Assembly: GCA_946481135.1 (NCBI GenBank)
Contig: CAMLMQ010000050.1
Coordinates: forward strand, 1 to 15,957
Source: an uncultured Microbacteriaceae bacterium
GTDB lineage: Bacteria; Actinomycetota; Actinomycetes; Actinomycetales; Microbacteriaceae
DNA: 15,957 nt
Reading direction: 5' to 3'
The notes under the pieces are model-generated. The model saw nothing but the letters and a program-made list of their open reading frames with translations, ran no database searches and was not told the DNA's origin. Positions within the stretch are counted from its first letter, which is position 1. Every line of letters starts with the position of its first letter. Positions 1 through 5,965 of this stretch are shown here, in pieces. Position numbers and translations under genes: made by a program.

Positions 1-386
1 ACCGACTGCTGGAACTCGCTCGCCGTGACGCCCATCGAGTCCAGCAGCGCGTAGCCGCCCGACTCCGACCCGGGAAGGCCGGCGGCCGCGGCGGCGATCC
101 GCTGGGCCGCGACATCCTGCTGCGGGACCATGATCGTGGTGCCCCCGTCGGTGAGCTCGTAGCGCACGTCGGCGGCCTCGAGCTGCTCGACGATCGCGCT
201 CGCGTCGGCGCCCGCGAGGCCCGAGTAGAGCGGCACGTACTGCGGCCGGGTGATCCAGGCACCGACCGCGACGGCGGCGATGAGGATGCCGGCGAGTCCG
301 ATGAGCGCGAGGGTGCGCTGGGCGACCGTGAACTCGCGGAGGGCGTGGAGGGCGCGCTGCAGCACGCCGCGGACCTGCTGGGGCAT
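1..386 (-). CDS. fliF: Flagellar MS-ring protein FliF, N-terminal part (runs off the window)
   Basis: FliF forms the membrane-embedded MS-ring on which the flagellar basal body and export apparatus assemble. Only the first 128 codons are present; the rest lies left of position 1. A short basic N-terminus is followed by one membrane segment at about residues 25-45 (TLALIGLAGILIAAVAVGAW). A ring-building-motif region follows, with the family-typical phrases YVPLYSGL (about 51-58) and a YALLDSMGVTASEFQQS segment at the end, the usual FliF spot before the conserved K-rich stretch. The ATG overlaps the fliE stop by one base (TGATG), so the two are translationally coupled in the flgB-flgC-fliE-fliF unit. 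This order is the standard rod/MS-ring order in Gram-positive flagellar operons. Function is confident from motif and context; the truncation is a window effect. Confidence 0.95.
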   Translation of the reverse strand, partial: MPQQVRGVLQRALHALREFTVAQRTLALIGLAGILIAAVAVGAWITRPQYVPLYSGLAGADASAIVEQLEAADVRYELTDGGTTIMVPQQDVAAQRIAAAAAGLPGSESGGYALLDSMGVTASEFQQS

Positions 387-697
387 CAGGCTTGCATCCT
401 CATGATCTCGGTGAACGCTTCGACGCCCTTGTTGCGCACGGCGGCGACGAGCTCGAGCGTGACGGCGGCGCGCGCGGAGGCGATGGTGGCGTCGTGGATG
501 TCGGTCAGGTCGCCGCTCAGCGCCTTGACGGCGAGCTCGGACGAGGTCTTCTGCGCGGCCGACAGACCGTCGATCGCGGTCGTGATCGCGTCACCGAAGG
601 CGGTGCCCGCGATCGACTCGACACCCGTCGTGCGCGGGGCGAGGTAGCCGGACGGGGCGACCCCGCCGACACCGCCGACACCGCCGACGCCGGTCAT
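386..697 (-). CDS. fliE: Flagellar hook-basal body protein FliE
   Basis: FliE is the small adaptor joining the MS-ring to the proximal rod. The 103-residue length is normal. The C-terminal half carries the family core: ELAVKALSGDLTDIHDATIA at about 54-73, then AVTLELVAAVRNKGVEAFTEIMRMQ to the end, which is predicted helical. The N-terminus is odd: residues 3-13 are GVGGVGGVGGV, a low-complexity Gly-Val run encoded by a 9-bp tandem DNA repeat. The ATG overlaps the flgC stop (ATGA), and the fliE stop overlaps the fliF start, so it sits mid-operon with full translational coupling and no separate promoter. Confidence 0.95.
   Translation of the reverse strand: MTGVGGVGGVGGVAPSGYLAPRTTGVESIAGTAFGDAITTAIDGLSAAQKTSSELAVKALSGDLTDIHDATIASARAAVTLELVAAVRNKGVEAFTEIMRMQA
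663..692. repeat. 9-bp tandem repeat inside fliE
   Basis: Three and a third copies of ccgccgaca/g occur head to tail (663-671, 672-680, 681-689, plus ccg). On the minus strand they encode the Gly-Gly-Val run near the FliE N-terminus. Because the unit is 9 bp, gain or loss of a copy would keep the reading frame. Confidence 0.85.
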
Positions 698-1086
698 CCG
701 CGGCCGATCTGCAGGCCCGCGAGATAGGTCTCACGGGCGCGGTCGACGACGGCGGCGTTCGCGGCGTAGGCGCGCTGGGCGATGATGAGCGCGCTCATCT
801 GCTCGGCCATGTCGATGTCGGGCATGCGCACCATCCCGTTCTCGTCGGCGAGCGGGTGGTCGGGCTGGTAGGAGAGGCGTCCCTCGGCACTGCCGTAGAG
901 GTCGGCTGCGACGTAGACGCCCGAGGTGCCCTCGCCCGCCTGGATCTGGAGGTACCGCGCCTGGAAGGCCGCCTCGTCGGTGCGTCGCGCCGTGTTGACG
1001 TTCGCGATGTTGTCGGAGATGGCGTCGAGCCACTTGCGGTTCACGGTGAGGGCGGAGCCGGCGATGCCGATCGCGTCGAAGGTCAT
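694..1086 (-). CDS. flgC: Flagellar proximal rod protein FlgC
   Basis: FlgC is a proximal-rod subunit of the flagellar axial structure and is exported through the flagellar type III apparatus. The 130-residue product begins with the rod/hook N-terminal signature: hydrophobic helix IGIAGSALTVNRKWLDAISDNIANVNT (about 6-32). It ends with the matching C-terminal helix DIDMAEQMSALIIAQRAYAANAAVV (about 91-115), where the NANVV-like motif of the family appears as NAAVV. After NIANVNT the usual PGY-type turn is replaced by ARRTDEAAFQARYLQI, which fits FlgC better than FlgB. It starts four bases after the flgB stop, with a GGAG Shine-Dalgarno overlapping the end of flgB, and overlaps fliE by four bases. 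Confidence 0.95.
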   Translation of the reverse strand: MTFDAIGIAGSALTVNRKWLDAISDNIANVNTARRTDEAAFQARYLQIQAGEGTSGVYVAADLYGSAEGRLSYQPDHPLADENGMVRMPDIDMAEQMSALIIAQRAYAANAAVVDRARETYLAGLQIGRG

Positions 1087-1090
1087 GGCG

Positions 1091-1432
1091 TCAGCTCCAC
1101 TTCAGCGCGGTGCGGATCGACGAGAACTGGCCGTCCATCGCCTGCGTGGCGAACTGGTAGCGCAGCACCGTGTCGATGTTCGACAGGGTCTCGGTGTCGA
1201 GGTTGACGTTGCTGCCGTCCTGACGGGTCGGCTCGAGCGACGTCTGCGTGCGGGCGAACGCCGCGCCGTCGCCGCGCGCGACCGACTCGGCGAGGGCGTC
1301 CTCGAAGGTCACGCGCTGGGCCTGGTAGCCGGGCGTGTTGACGTTGGCGATGTTCTGGGCGACGGCCCTCTGGCGCGCGGCGAGGCCGTCGAGGGCGCTG
1401 TGCAGCGCCTTGAAGGTGACGGAGTCGAACAC
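1091..1432 (-). CDS. flgB: Flagellar proximal rod protein FlgB
   Basis: FlgB is the most proximal rod subunit. The 113-residue protein has the N-terminal helix FKALHSALDGLAARQRAVAQ followed by the hallmark NIANVNTPGYQAQRVTFEDAL (about 27-47). It ends with NIDTVLRYQFATQAMDGQFSSIRTAL, the C-terminal helical partner. The start is a GTG at 1432, preceded by a GGGGGA Shine-Dalgarno six bases upstream; no better in-frame start exists. It is the first gene of the rod/MS-ring unit, with its own sigma-28-like promoter at 1506-1532 and a roughly 70-nt leader that folds into two small hairpins. Confidence 0.95.
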   Translation of the reverse strand: MFDSVTFKALHSALDGLAARQRAVAQNIANVNTPGYQAQRVTFEDALAESVARGDGAAFARTQTSLEPTRQDGSNVNLDTETLSNIDTVLRYQFATQAMDGQFSSIRTALKWS

Positions 1433-1459
1433 GGCGGTCCCCCGAGATGGTGGAAGGGC

Positions 1460-1498
1460 GGCCGGTCCGTGGCCAGACGAGTGAGCGATCCGTGCTCA
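1460..1498 (-). promoter_or_regulatory. flgB leader: two hairpins with ACGGA loops (possible CsrA sites)
   Basis: Read on the minus strand, the leader holds TGAGC (1498-1494), loop ACGGATC (1493-1487) and GCTCA (1486-1482), a perfect 5-bp stem. Directly downstream come GGCC (1474-1471), loop ACGGACC (1470-1464) and GGCC (1463-1460), a 4-bp stem. Both loops contain ANGGAN, the CsrA/RsmA core. The two A residues are 23 nt apart, a plausible spacing for a CsrA dimer. The assignment is inference: GGAT words are common in this genome and csrA is not in the window. Confidence 0.4.
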
Positions 1499-1505
1499 GG
1501 GGCGA

Positions 1506-1532
1506 CTGTCGGACCACGCCCGCGACCGGTTA
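1506..1532 (-). promoter_or_regulatory. Candidate FliA (sigma-28) promoter of flgB-flgC-fliE-fliF
   Basis: On the minus strand, TAAC (1532-1529), 15 bases, then TCCGACAG (1513-1506). The layout matches the known sigma-28/sigma-D pattern TAAA-N15-GCCGATAA. Two other units in the window show the same motif and spacing (fliC at 4933-4959, flgN at 6046-6072). Transcription would begin near 1499, about 67 nt before the flgB GTG. Confidence 0.7.
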
Positions 1533-1533
1533 G

Positions 1534-1567
1534 CGCGCCGACCGCCCCACTCCGGGGGGTCGGCGTG
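1534..1567 (-). terminator. Hairpin after the fliT-like gene, probable terminator
   Basis: Arms 1534-1543 and 1558-1567 pair over 10 bp (one G-T wobble), with a further 3-bp CCC/GGG pairing inside after a G-G mismatch. It begins just after the stop of the small gene ending at 1576. It has no T-tract, as is usual in high-GC actinobacteria. Its far arm ends one base from the -35 element of the flgB promoter, so it also separates the two units. Confidence 0.6.
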
Positions 1568-1575
1568 GGGTGCAC

Positions 1576-1890
1576 TCAGGCGGTGCGGTCGAGGTAGACG
1601 GCGACGTCGGGCCGGCGCGACGCCGCGCGCGTGACGCCGATGTGCTGCGCGAGGTCGGCCCGCAGGCGCTCCAACCGCTGCATCGCGGCGCGCTGCGCGG
1701 CGAGCACGGTGAGCGCGCGTTCGCGCATCGCATCCGGGATCGGCCCGACTCCCTCTCCGGGGTCGCGGAACGGCAGCACGACGCCGGCCTCCGCCAACTC
1801 GGCGGTGAGCACGTCGACGCGCGCGAGCTCCGCCTCGAACTCGTCGAGGATCGCCGCCCAGTCGGCGTGCGCGTCAGGCGACGACGGCAA
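1576..1890 (-). CDS. Small helical protein after fliS, possible FliT-like flagellar export chaperone
   Basis: About 104 residues from a TTG start at 1890, chosen because a GGAG sits seven bases upstream; it overlaps the end of fliS by 17 bases. Longer in-frame versions would run through most of the fliS 3' end and are Pro/Arg rich, unlike protein. The body is acidic and helical: WAAILDEFEAELARVDVLTA near the start, and MRERALTVLAAQRAAMQRLE then LRADLAQHIG later, with spaced leucines suggesting coiled-coil or helix-hairpin packing. No enzyme motif, signal peptide or membrane segment is visible. Position directly behind fliD-fliS is where fliT lies in many bacteria, and FliT proteins are short helical chaperones for the cap protein. 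I see no diagnostic sequence, so the FliT role is inferred from context only. Confidence 0.65.
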   Translation of the reverse strand: MPSSPDAHADWAAILDEFEAELARVDVLTAELAEAGVVLPFRDPGEGVGPIPDAMRERALTVLAAQRAAMQRLERLRADLAQHIGVTRAASRRPDVAVYLDRTA

Positions 1891-2287
1891 TGCCCTGCTC
1901 CGGTGCGGCGCCCGTGGCGGCGAGGCTCTCGGCGGCGGCGAGCCACGCCCAGCGTAACGGACCCAGGTGGGCCGAGCACTCGCGCGTGATCCGCACGTCA
2001 CGCTGCACGTTCGCCGCGATCAGTCGGGTGCCGAGGTAGGTGTAGATCGCCAGGAGGTCGTTCGCACCCGGCCACGCGGTCACGTCGAGCGAGTTCGCGA
2101 GTTCGGTGACGATGTCCTGCGCGTGCAGCAGGTGGCGGCCCGCCCCGACCCAGTCCTGCTCGGCCTGGCACGCCTCCGCCCGCGCGAGGTCGAGCAGCAG
2201 CCGGTCGTAGAGCATCGTGACGAGCTGCGCGGGCGTCGCCGAGAGCACGGTCTCGCGCAGGTAGTCCTGCGAGGACGGATAGGTCAC
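1874..2287 (-). CDS. fliS: Flagellin export chaperone FliS
   Basis: FliS binds the C-terminal helix of flagellin in the cytosol and prevents early polymerisation. The 137-residue length is normal. The family opening is clear: YLRETVLSATPAQLVTMLYD (about residues 9-28), matching the typical Y-x(7)-P-x-x-L-V-x-M-L-Y-D pattern. LLLDLARAEACQAEQDWVGA and the helix HAQDIVTELANSLDV follow, and then NDLLAIYTYLGTRLIAANV (about 79-97). The start is a GTG that overlaps the fliD stop (GTGA), so fliS is translationally coupled to fliD. Its C-terminus (ATGAAPEQGIAVVA) is a loose tail, and its last bases encode the start of the next gene in another frame. Confidence 0.95.
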   Translation of the reverse strand: MTYPSSQDYLRETVLSATPAQLVTMLYDRLLLDLARAEACQAEQDWVGAGRHLLHAQDIVTELANSLDVTAWPGANDLLAIYTYLGTRLIAANVQRDVRITRECSAHLGPLRWAWLAAAESLAATGAAPEQGIAVVA

Positions 2288-3660
2288 TTCGCGCCCCCCG
2301 TGGTCGTCGTGCCGAGCTGCGAGGCGAGCCACGCGGACTGCGACTGCAGGCCCGAGAGCGCGGTCTCCATCGCGGCGTAGGTCGAGATGAGACGCTGGCG
2401 GCGCACCGCGAGCCGGTCGTCCCAGTCGCTGATCTGCTCCTGAAGGTCTTTGATCGTCGACTGCTGGCCGGTGATCTTCTGGGTGATCGTGCCGTCGACG
2501 GAGTTCGAGGCCTGCTTCCCGACGGCTTCGACGCGGGCCGAGACGGCCGCGACGGCGTTCGTCGTGCCGGCCGCGTCCGCCGCGAGCGCCGCCGCGAAGG
2601 CGGTCGCGTCGAACTCGATCGTGCCGGTGCGCGTGATCGTGATGCCGATGCTCGACGGCGAGAGGCCGTCGACCGGATCCATGACCGCGGCCGTCAGCCG
2701 GGCGGCGAGGTCGCGCACCGAGCGGTCGCCGGTGAAGGCACCCGCGCTCGTCGTCGTGGCTCCGGAGACGCTCGACGTCGTCACGGCCGACTTGGTCTTG
2801 ATGGTCGTGAGGATGTTCGCCACCCCGGTCACGAGGGCGGTCGCCGCGCTCGTCACGGTCGCATCCGAGCGCGCGATCGTGAGGGTCACGGGCGACGCCT
2901 CGGCGGCGGTGAGGGTGACGTCGACGCCGGGCAGGAGGTCGGTCAAGACGTTCGTGGTCGAGGTGATCTGCTGCTCGGCCGCGGTGCCCGCCCAGAGGGT
3001 GACGGCGGCATCCTGGGCGGTCGTGACCGTCGCGGCGCCGGGCGCGGCGAGCACGTCGGGGGCGGTCGCCGCGGTGACCTCCGCCGAGGTGCCCGCGTAG
3101 AGCGAGAAGGCGCCCGCCTCGCCGGTCGGTCCGGCGAGCTGCAGACGGTAGCGGGGGTCGCCCGACCCGGAGTCGATGCCGGCGGCGACGAGGGTCGCGG
3201 TGATCCCGGTGCCCGCGGCGTTGATGTTCGCGGCGAGCTCCTGCAGTGACGCTCCCGCGGGGATCTCGGTGTGCGCGCCCTCCGCATCGACGAGCGTGAG
3301 GGTCGGACCGCCGGTCCATGCGGTCATCGCGGCGGTGACCGACACCTGCGACTGTGCGAGCCGGTCGACGCGGAAGGTGAGCGATCCGGGCGTCGCGTCG
3401 GCGTCGGCCGTGACCGTGACGCTCGGCGCCGACGACGTCGCGGTCGCGGCGCGGAGCTTGTCGACCGTCGACGAGCCGGTCGCGTTCGTCGTGAGGTTCG
3501 CGAGCGCCGAGTTGAGGCTCTGCAGATCGGTGACGAGACTCTGGCTCTTGCTGACCTTGCGCGACAGCAGTGTCTGCGTGCCGGCTTCGGCCTTGATGAG
3601 CGAGTCGATGAGCGCGGTGGTGTCGAGGCCGGAGACCAGGCCGTCGATTCCCATCGCCAT
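2284..3660 (-). CDS. fliD: Flagellar filament cap protein FliD
   Basis: FliD (HAP2) forms the cap that inserts flagellin subunits at the filament tip. The 458-residue product has the FliD_N opening GIDGLVSGLDTTALIDSLIK (about 4-23), followed by a heptad-like stretch to about residue 57. A Thr/Ala/Val-rich beta domain fills the middle, as usual for the variable exposed region. The C-terminal FliD_C region carries GLSPSSIGITITRTGTIEFD (about 331-350). It ends with a coiled coil (about 389-440) that includes TITQKITGQQSTIKDLQEQI and MLYD-free helix ISTYAAMETALSGLQSQSAW. Two start codons lie two codons apart (3660 and 3654); neither has a strong Shine-Dalgarno. It follows fliC after a hairpin and overlaps fliS by four bases. 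No promoter of the shared sigma-28 type precedes it, so read-through from fliC is likely. Confidence 0.95.
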   Translation of the reverse strand: MAMGIDGLVSGLDTTALIDSLIKAEAGTQTLLSRKVSKSQSLVTDLQSLNSALANLTTNATGSSTVDKLRAATATSSAPSVTVTADADATPGSLTFRVDRLAQSQVSVTAAMTAWTGGPTLTLVDAEGAHTEIPAGASLQELAANINAAGTGITATLVAAGIDSGSGDPRYRLQLAGPTGEAGAFSLYAGTSAEVTAATAPDVLAAPGAATVTTAQDAAVTLWAGTAAEQQITSTTNVLTDLLPGVDVTLTAAEASPVTLTIARSDATVTSAATALVTGVANILTTIKTKSAVTTSSVSGATTTSAGAFTGDRSVRDLAARLTAAVMDPVDGLSPSSIGITITRTGTIEFDATAFAAALAADAAGTTNAVAAVSARVEAVGKQASNSVDGTITQKITGQQSTIKDLQEQISDWDDRLAVRRQRLISTYAAMETALSGLQSQSAWLASQLGTTTTGGAK

Positions 3661-3715
3661 CGTCGTTCGTCCGTTTCGTCATGCGGCGGGTGCCGCGAGG
3701 GTGGGGTTGCCGGGC

Positions 3716-3748
3716 CCGGCCGGCCGCGCGCGGGGCGTGGCCGGCCGG
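3716..3748 (-). terminator. Hairpin between fliC and fliD (attenuator or 3'-end stabiliser)
   Basis: ccggccggcc (3716-3725) and ggccggccgg (3739-3748) form a perfect 10-bp GC stem with a 13-nt loop, 13 bases after the fliC stop. There is no T-tract. It probably ends most fliC transcripts or protects their 3' end while letting some polymerase through into fliD-fliS, which would fit the high need for flagellin relative to cap protein. Confidence 0.6.
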
Positions 3749-3760
3749 TCCGCAGCGGGA

Positions 3761-4873
3761 TTACTGAAGGAGCTGCAGAACGCTCTGCGGAGCGGACTTC
3801 GCCTGCGCGAGCATGGCGACGCCGGCCTGCGAGAGGATCTGCGAGCGGGTGAACTCGACCATCTCGCTCGCCATGTCGGTGTCGCGGATGCGGCTCTCCG
3901 ACGCGGTGAGGTTCTCGGTCGCGACGTTGATCGTGTTGATCGCCGACTCGAACCGGTTCTGGACCGCACCGAGGTTGGCGCGGGCCGAGGAGATGGTGCT
4001 GATCTGGAGGTCGATCGTGTTGATCGCCGCCTGAGCAGCCGTGTGCGAGCTGAACGCGATGGAGCCCGCCGCGCCCGTGCCCGACGTGTAGCCGGTTCCG
4101 GTCACGGTGACGGCACCGCTGCCGACCTTCGAGGTGATCTCGAGCGCACCGCCCGAGTTCACCTTCGCCGAGAAGTTGGCCGCGAAGCCCGCGTCCGCGT
4201 TCAGGGTGGTGGCGATGTCGCCGGTCGTGCGGTCGGCGTCGACGGCGCCGAGGGCGACATCCACATCCACCCCGCCCTGCGAGAACGTCCACGTGCCCGT
4301 CGCGGTGGCCGGAGTGGTCACCGCGGTGAGGGTGTAGAGGCCGTTCGTCAGGTTGTCGGCGACCGTCGACACGTCGGCGCCCGAGAGGTCGACCGCGATG
4401 CGGCTGTTGGCGTCGCCGTTGGCCCCGACCTGGAAGTTCAGGGTGCCGGCGCTGCCGTCGAGCAGCTTGGTGCCGTTGAAGTTCGTCGAGGCCGAGATGC
4501 GGCTGAGCTCCTCGCGGAGCTGCGTCGCCTCGGTCGCGATGTTCGTCCGCGCGGCACCGTTGTTCGAGTCGTTGGCAGCCTGGACCGCGAGGTCGCGGAG
4601 ACGCTGCAGGACCGAGTGGACCTCACCCAGCGCGCCTTCCGCGGTCTGCACGACCGAGATGCCGTCCTGCGCGTTGCGGGCGGCGACCTTCAGGCCACCG
4701 ACCTGCGAACGCAGGCCCTCCGAGATGGCGAGCCCGGCCGCGTCGTCCGCGGCACGGTTGATCCGGAGGCCGCTCGAGAGCTTCTCGAGCGACTTGTCCA
4801 GGTTCGACTGCGTCGCCGACAGGTTGCGGTACGCGTTGAGCGCGCCGATGTTGGTGTTGATCTGCATACCCAT
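3761..4873 (-). CDS. fliC: Flagellin FliC
   Basis: Flagellin is the main filament subunit, exported with FliS help and polymerised under the FliD cap. The start is the ATG at 4873 (MGMQINTNIGALNAYRNL), set by a strong GGAGG seven bases upstream; an in-frame ATG 39 bases earlier has no such site. The 370 residues show conserved D0/D1 ends: N-terminal LEKLSSGLRINRAADDAAGL (about 28-47) with the downstream helices, and C-terminal ESRIRDTDMASEMVEFTRSQ and ILSQAGVAMLAQAKSAPQSV running into the terminal LLQLLQ-like end. The variable centre (about 150-290) is Thr/Ala/Gly rich and short, so this is a compact flagellin with a reduced D2-like domain. It has its own sigma-28-like promoter at 4933-4959 and a structured leader with two GGA motifs. 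Confidence 0.97.
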   Translation of the reverse strand: MGMQINTNIGALNAYRNLSATQSNLDKSLEKLSSGLRINRAADDAAGLAISEGLRSQVGGLKVAARNAQDGISVVQTAEGALGEVHSVLQRLRDLAVQAANDSNNGAARTNIATEATQLREELSRISASTNFNGTKLLDGSAGTLNFQVGANGDANSRIAVDLSGADVSTVADNLTNGLYTLTAVTTPATATGTWTFSQGGVDVDVALGAVDADRTTGDIATTLNADAGFAANFSAKVNSGGALEITSKVGSGAVTVTGTGYTSGTGAAGSIAFSSHTAAQAAINTIDLQISTISSARANLGAVQNRFESAINTINVATENLTASESRIRDTDMASEMVEFTRSQILSQAGVAMLAQAKSAPQSVLQLLQ

Positions 4874-4881
4874 TGTGATTC

Positions 4882-4924
4882 CTCCATGATTCGGGTGTGA
4901 CAGCCGGCCCATCCGTGGTCCGGC
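4882..4924 (-). promoter_or_regulatory. fliC leader with a hexaloop ACGGAU hairpin and a second ANGGAN at the Shine-Dalgarno (possible CsrA target)
   Basis: On the minus strand, GCCGG (4924-4920) pairs with CCGGC (4907-4903). After an A-G mismatch, CC (4918-4917) pairs with GG (4910-4909), leaving the hexaloop ACGGAT (4916-4911). The Shine-Dalgarno region reads ATGGAG (4887-4882). Both fit ANGGAN, the core recognised by CsrA; the first A residues are 29 nt apart. This mirrors the two-site layout known for the Bacillus subtilis hag leader. The structure is seen in the sequence; CsrA binding is inferred. Confidence 0.5.
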
Positions 4925-4932
4925 GATGACGA

Positions 4933-4959
4933 CTGTCGGGTGGTGCGTCGATTCCGTTA
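4933..4959 (-). promoter_or_regulatory. Candidate FliA (sigma-28) promoter of fliC
   Basis: On the minus strand, TAAC (4959-4956), a 15-base spacer, then CCCGACAG (4940-4933). Five of eight -10 positions match GCCGATAA, and the spacing is the sigma-28 spacing. Transcription would start near 4926, giving a leader of about 53 nt. It lies immediately downstream of fliA. Confidence 0.7.
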
Positions 4960-4964
4960 GCTGT

Positions 4965-4980
4965 CGCGGGTCAGCCCGCG
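4965..4980 (-). terminator. Small hairpin enclosing the fliA stop codon
   Basis: cgcggg (4965-4970) and cccgcg (4975-4980) form a perfect 6-bp stem around a tetraloop, tcag, that contains the fliA stop. It ends five bases from the -35 element of the fliC promoter. It may be a weak terminator or pause site that limits read-through of fliA into fliC. Confidence 0.4.
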
Positions 4981-5789
4981 GCCGAGAGGCCGAGACCCGG
5001 GGCGGGCGTGAGGCCGGCGCGCAGTCGCGACGTGCCGAAGTCGGCGAGCGCGGCGAGGTAGGCGCTGCGTCGGGCGGGCGCGATGCGCGACGACGGCTCG
5101 GGCGCCTCGTCGGTCTCGCCGTAGTGGGTGGCGATGCCGTCTTTGAGCAGCCGGAGGGCCTCGGAGCGCATCTGCGACACCGCGGAGTGGGTGAGTCCGA
5201 GTTCGGCGGCGATGTCGGTGACGGTGCGGTCCTCGAAGAACAGCTGCTCGACGATGAAGCGCATCCGCTCGGGGAGGGCCGTGACGGCGGCGCGCACGAA
5301 GTCGGTGCGTTCGGTGTCGAGCAGCGAGTCCTCGGGACTCGCGATCTGCGCGGCGACGGTGTCGGTGACGTAGTCGTCGAGGGTCGTGGTGACCGTCGAC
5401 GCGTCGGCGAGCGCGGCGCGGGCGGTGGCGACGTCGACGCCGAGCGCGCTCGCGAGCTCGCCCACGTCGGGCGTGCGACCGAGGGCGGTCGTCAGCGTCT
5501 CCTGCACCGCGAGGGTCTCCTTGATGCGCGTGCGCATCGTGCGCGTGGCCCAGTCGGCGCTGCGCATCTCGTCGGCGATCGCCCCCGTGATGCGCCGCCG
5601 TGCGTACGCCCCGAAGGGCACCCCGCGGTCGGGGTCGAACGACTCGGCGGCCAGCACGAGGCCCAGGGATGCCGCCGACGCCAGGTCGTCGCGTGACAGG
5701 TGCGTCGCGCGGGCCCAGATCTCGGACACCAGGTAGCCGACGAGCGGCAGATTCTCGACGACCAGACGGTCGCGCTCGGTTTTGAGCAT
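4971..5789 (-). CDS. fliA: Flagellar/motility RNA polymerase sigma factor (FliA/sigma-28 type)
   Basis: A sigma-70-family factor of 272 residues without region 1.1, as in FliA, SigD and WhiG. Region 2 spans about 8-80 and includes NLPLVGYLVSEIWARATHLS, the D-rich DDLASAASLGLVLAAESFDP, and FGAYARRRITGAIADEMRSA with the DEMRS motif typical of this group. Region 3 (about 88-130) includes RTPDVGELASALGV. Region 4 (about 170-216) has ALPERMRFIVEQLFFEDRTV and a helix-turn-helix in DIAAELGLTHSAVSQMRSEA. The ATG at 5789 is chosen for the preceding GGGGGA and because earlier in-frame codons give poor sequence. About 55 residues follow region 4 (Pro/Ala rich, LTPAPGLGLSAAG at the end), which is longer than usual. 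It is divergent from flgN. Target promoters of matching type lie upstream of flgB, fliC and flgN. No flgM anti-sigma gene is in the window. Confidence 0.92.
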   Translation of the reverse strand: MLKTERDRLVVENLPLVGYLVSEIWARATHLSRDDLASAASLGLVLAAESFDPDRGVPFGAYARRRITGAIADEMRSADWATRTMRTRIKETLAVQETLTTALGRTPDVGELASALGVDVATARAALADASTVTTTLDDYVTDTVAAQIASPEDSLLDTERTDFVRAAVTALPERMRFIVEQLFFEDRTVTDIAAELGLTHSAVSQMRSEALRLLKDGIATHYGETDEAPEPSSRIAPARRSAYLAALADFGTSRLRAGLTPAPGLGLSAAG

Positions 5790-5965
5790 GGTCACTTCCC
5801 CCTGAAATGCACAGCACGTACCGGGGAAGCGGGCATCCGTTGTTCGGGTCCGGAGCCGTCCGTCGAACCCTTTCTCTCCCAGCACCCCGGCGGGCCCCCA
5901 GCGAGCCCGTCGGGATTCGAGGTCCGACAGGTGAGAGAAAACCAGCCCCGTCTACCCCCTCGATA

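Noticed and set aside
1874..3682. Long 602-codon minus-strand open frame covering fliD and fliS
   Set aside because: Only its last 137 codons read as a protein (FliS). The rest is an Arg/His-rich out-of-frame reading of fliD.
3176..4900. Plus-strand 574-codon open frame opposite fliC and fliD
   Set aside because: Antisense reading of high-GC genes with low-complexity Arg/Val/Gly content; fliC and fliD on the other strand are unmistakable.
4874..4912. Upstream in-frame ATG start for fliC at 4912
   Set aside because: It lacks a ribosome site, lies inside the predicted leader hairpin, and would add residues before the universal MxINTN flagellin start.
5923..5930. TCCGACAG resembling a fourth sigma-28 -10 element
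   Set aside because: The expected TWAC 15 bases upstream reads agcc, and a start there would give a leader of about 160 nt. The site at 6046-6072 is far better.
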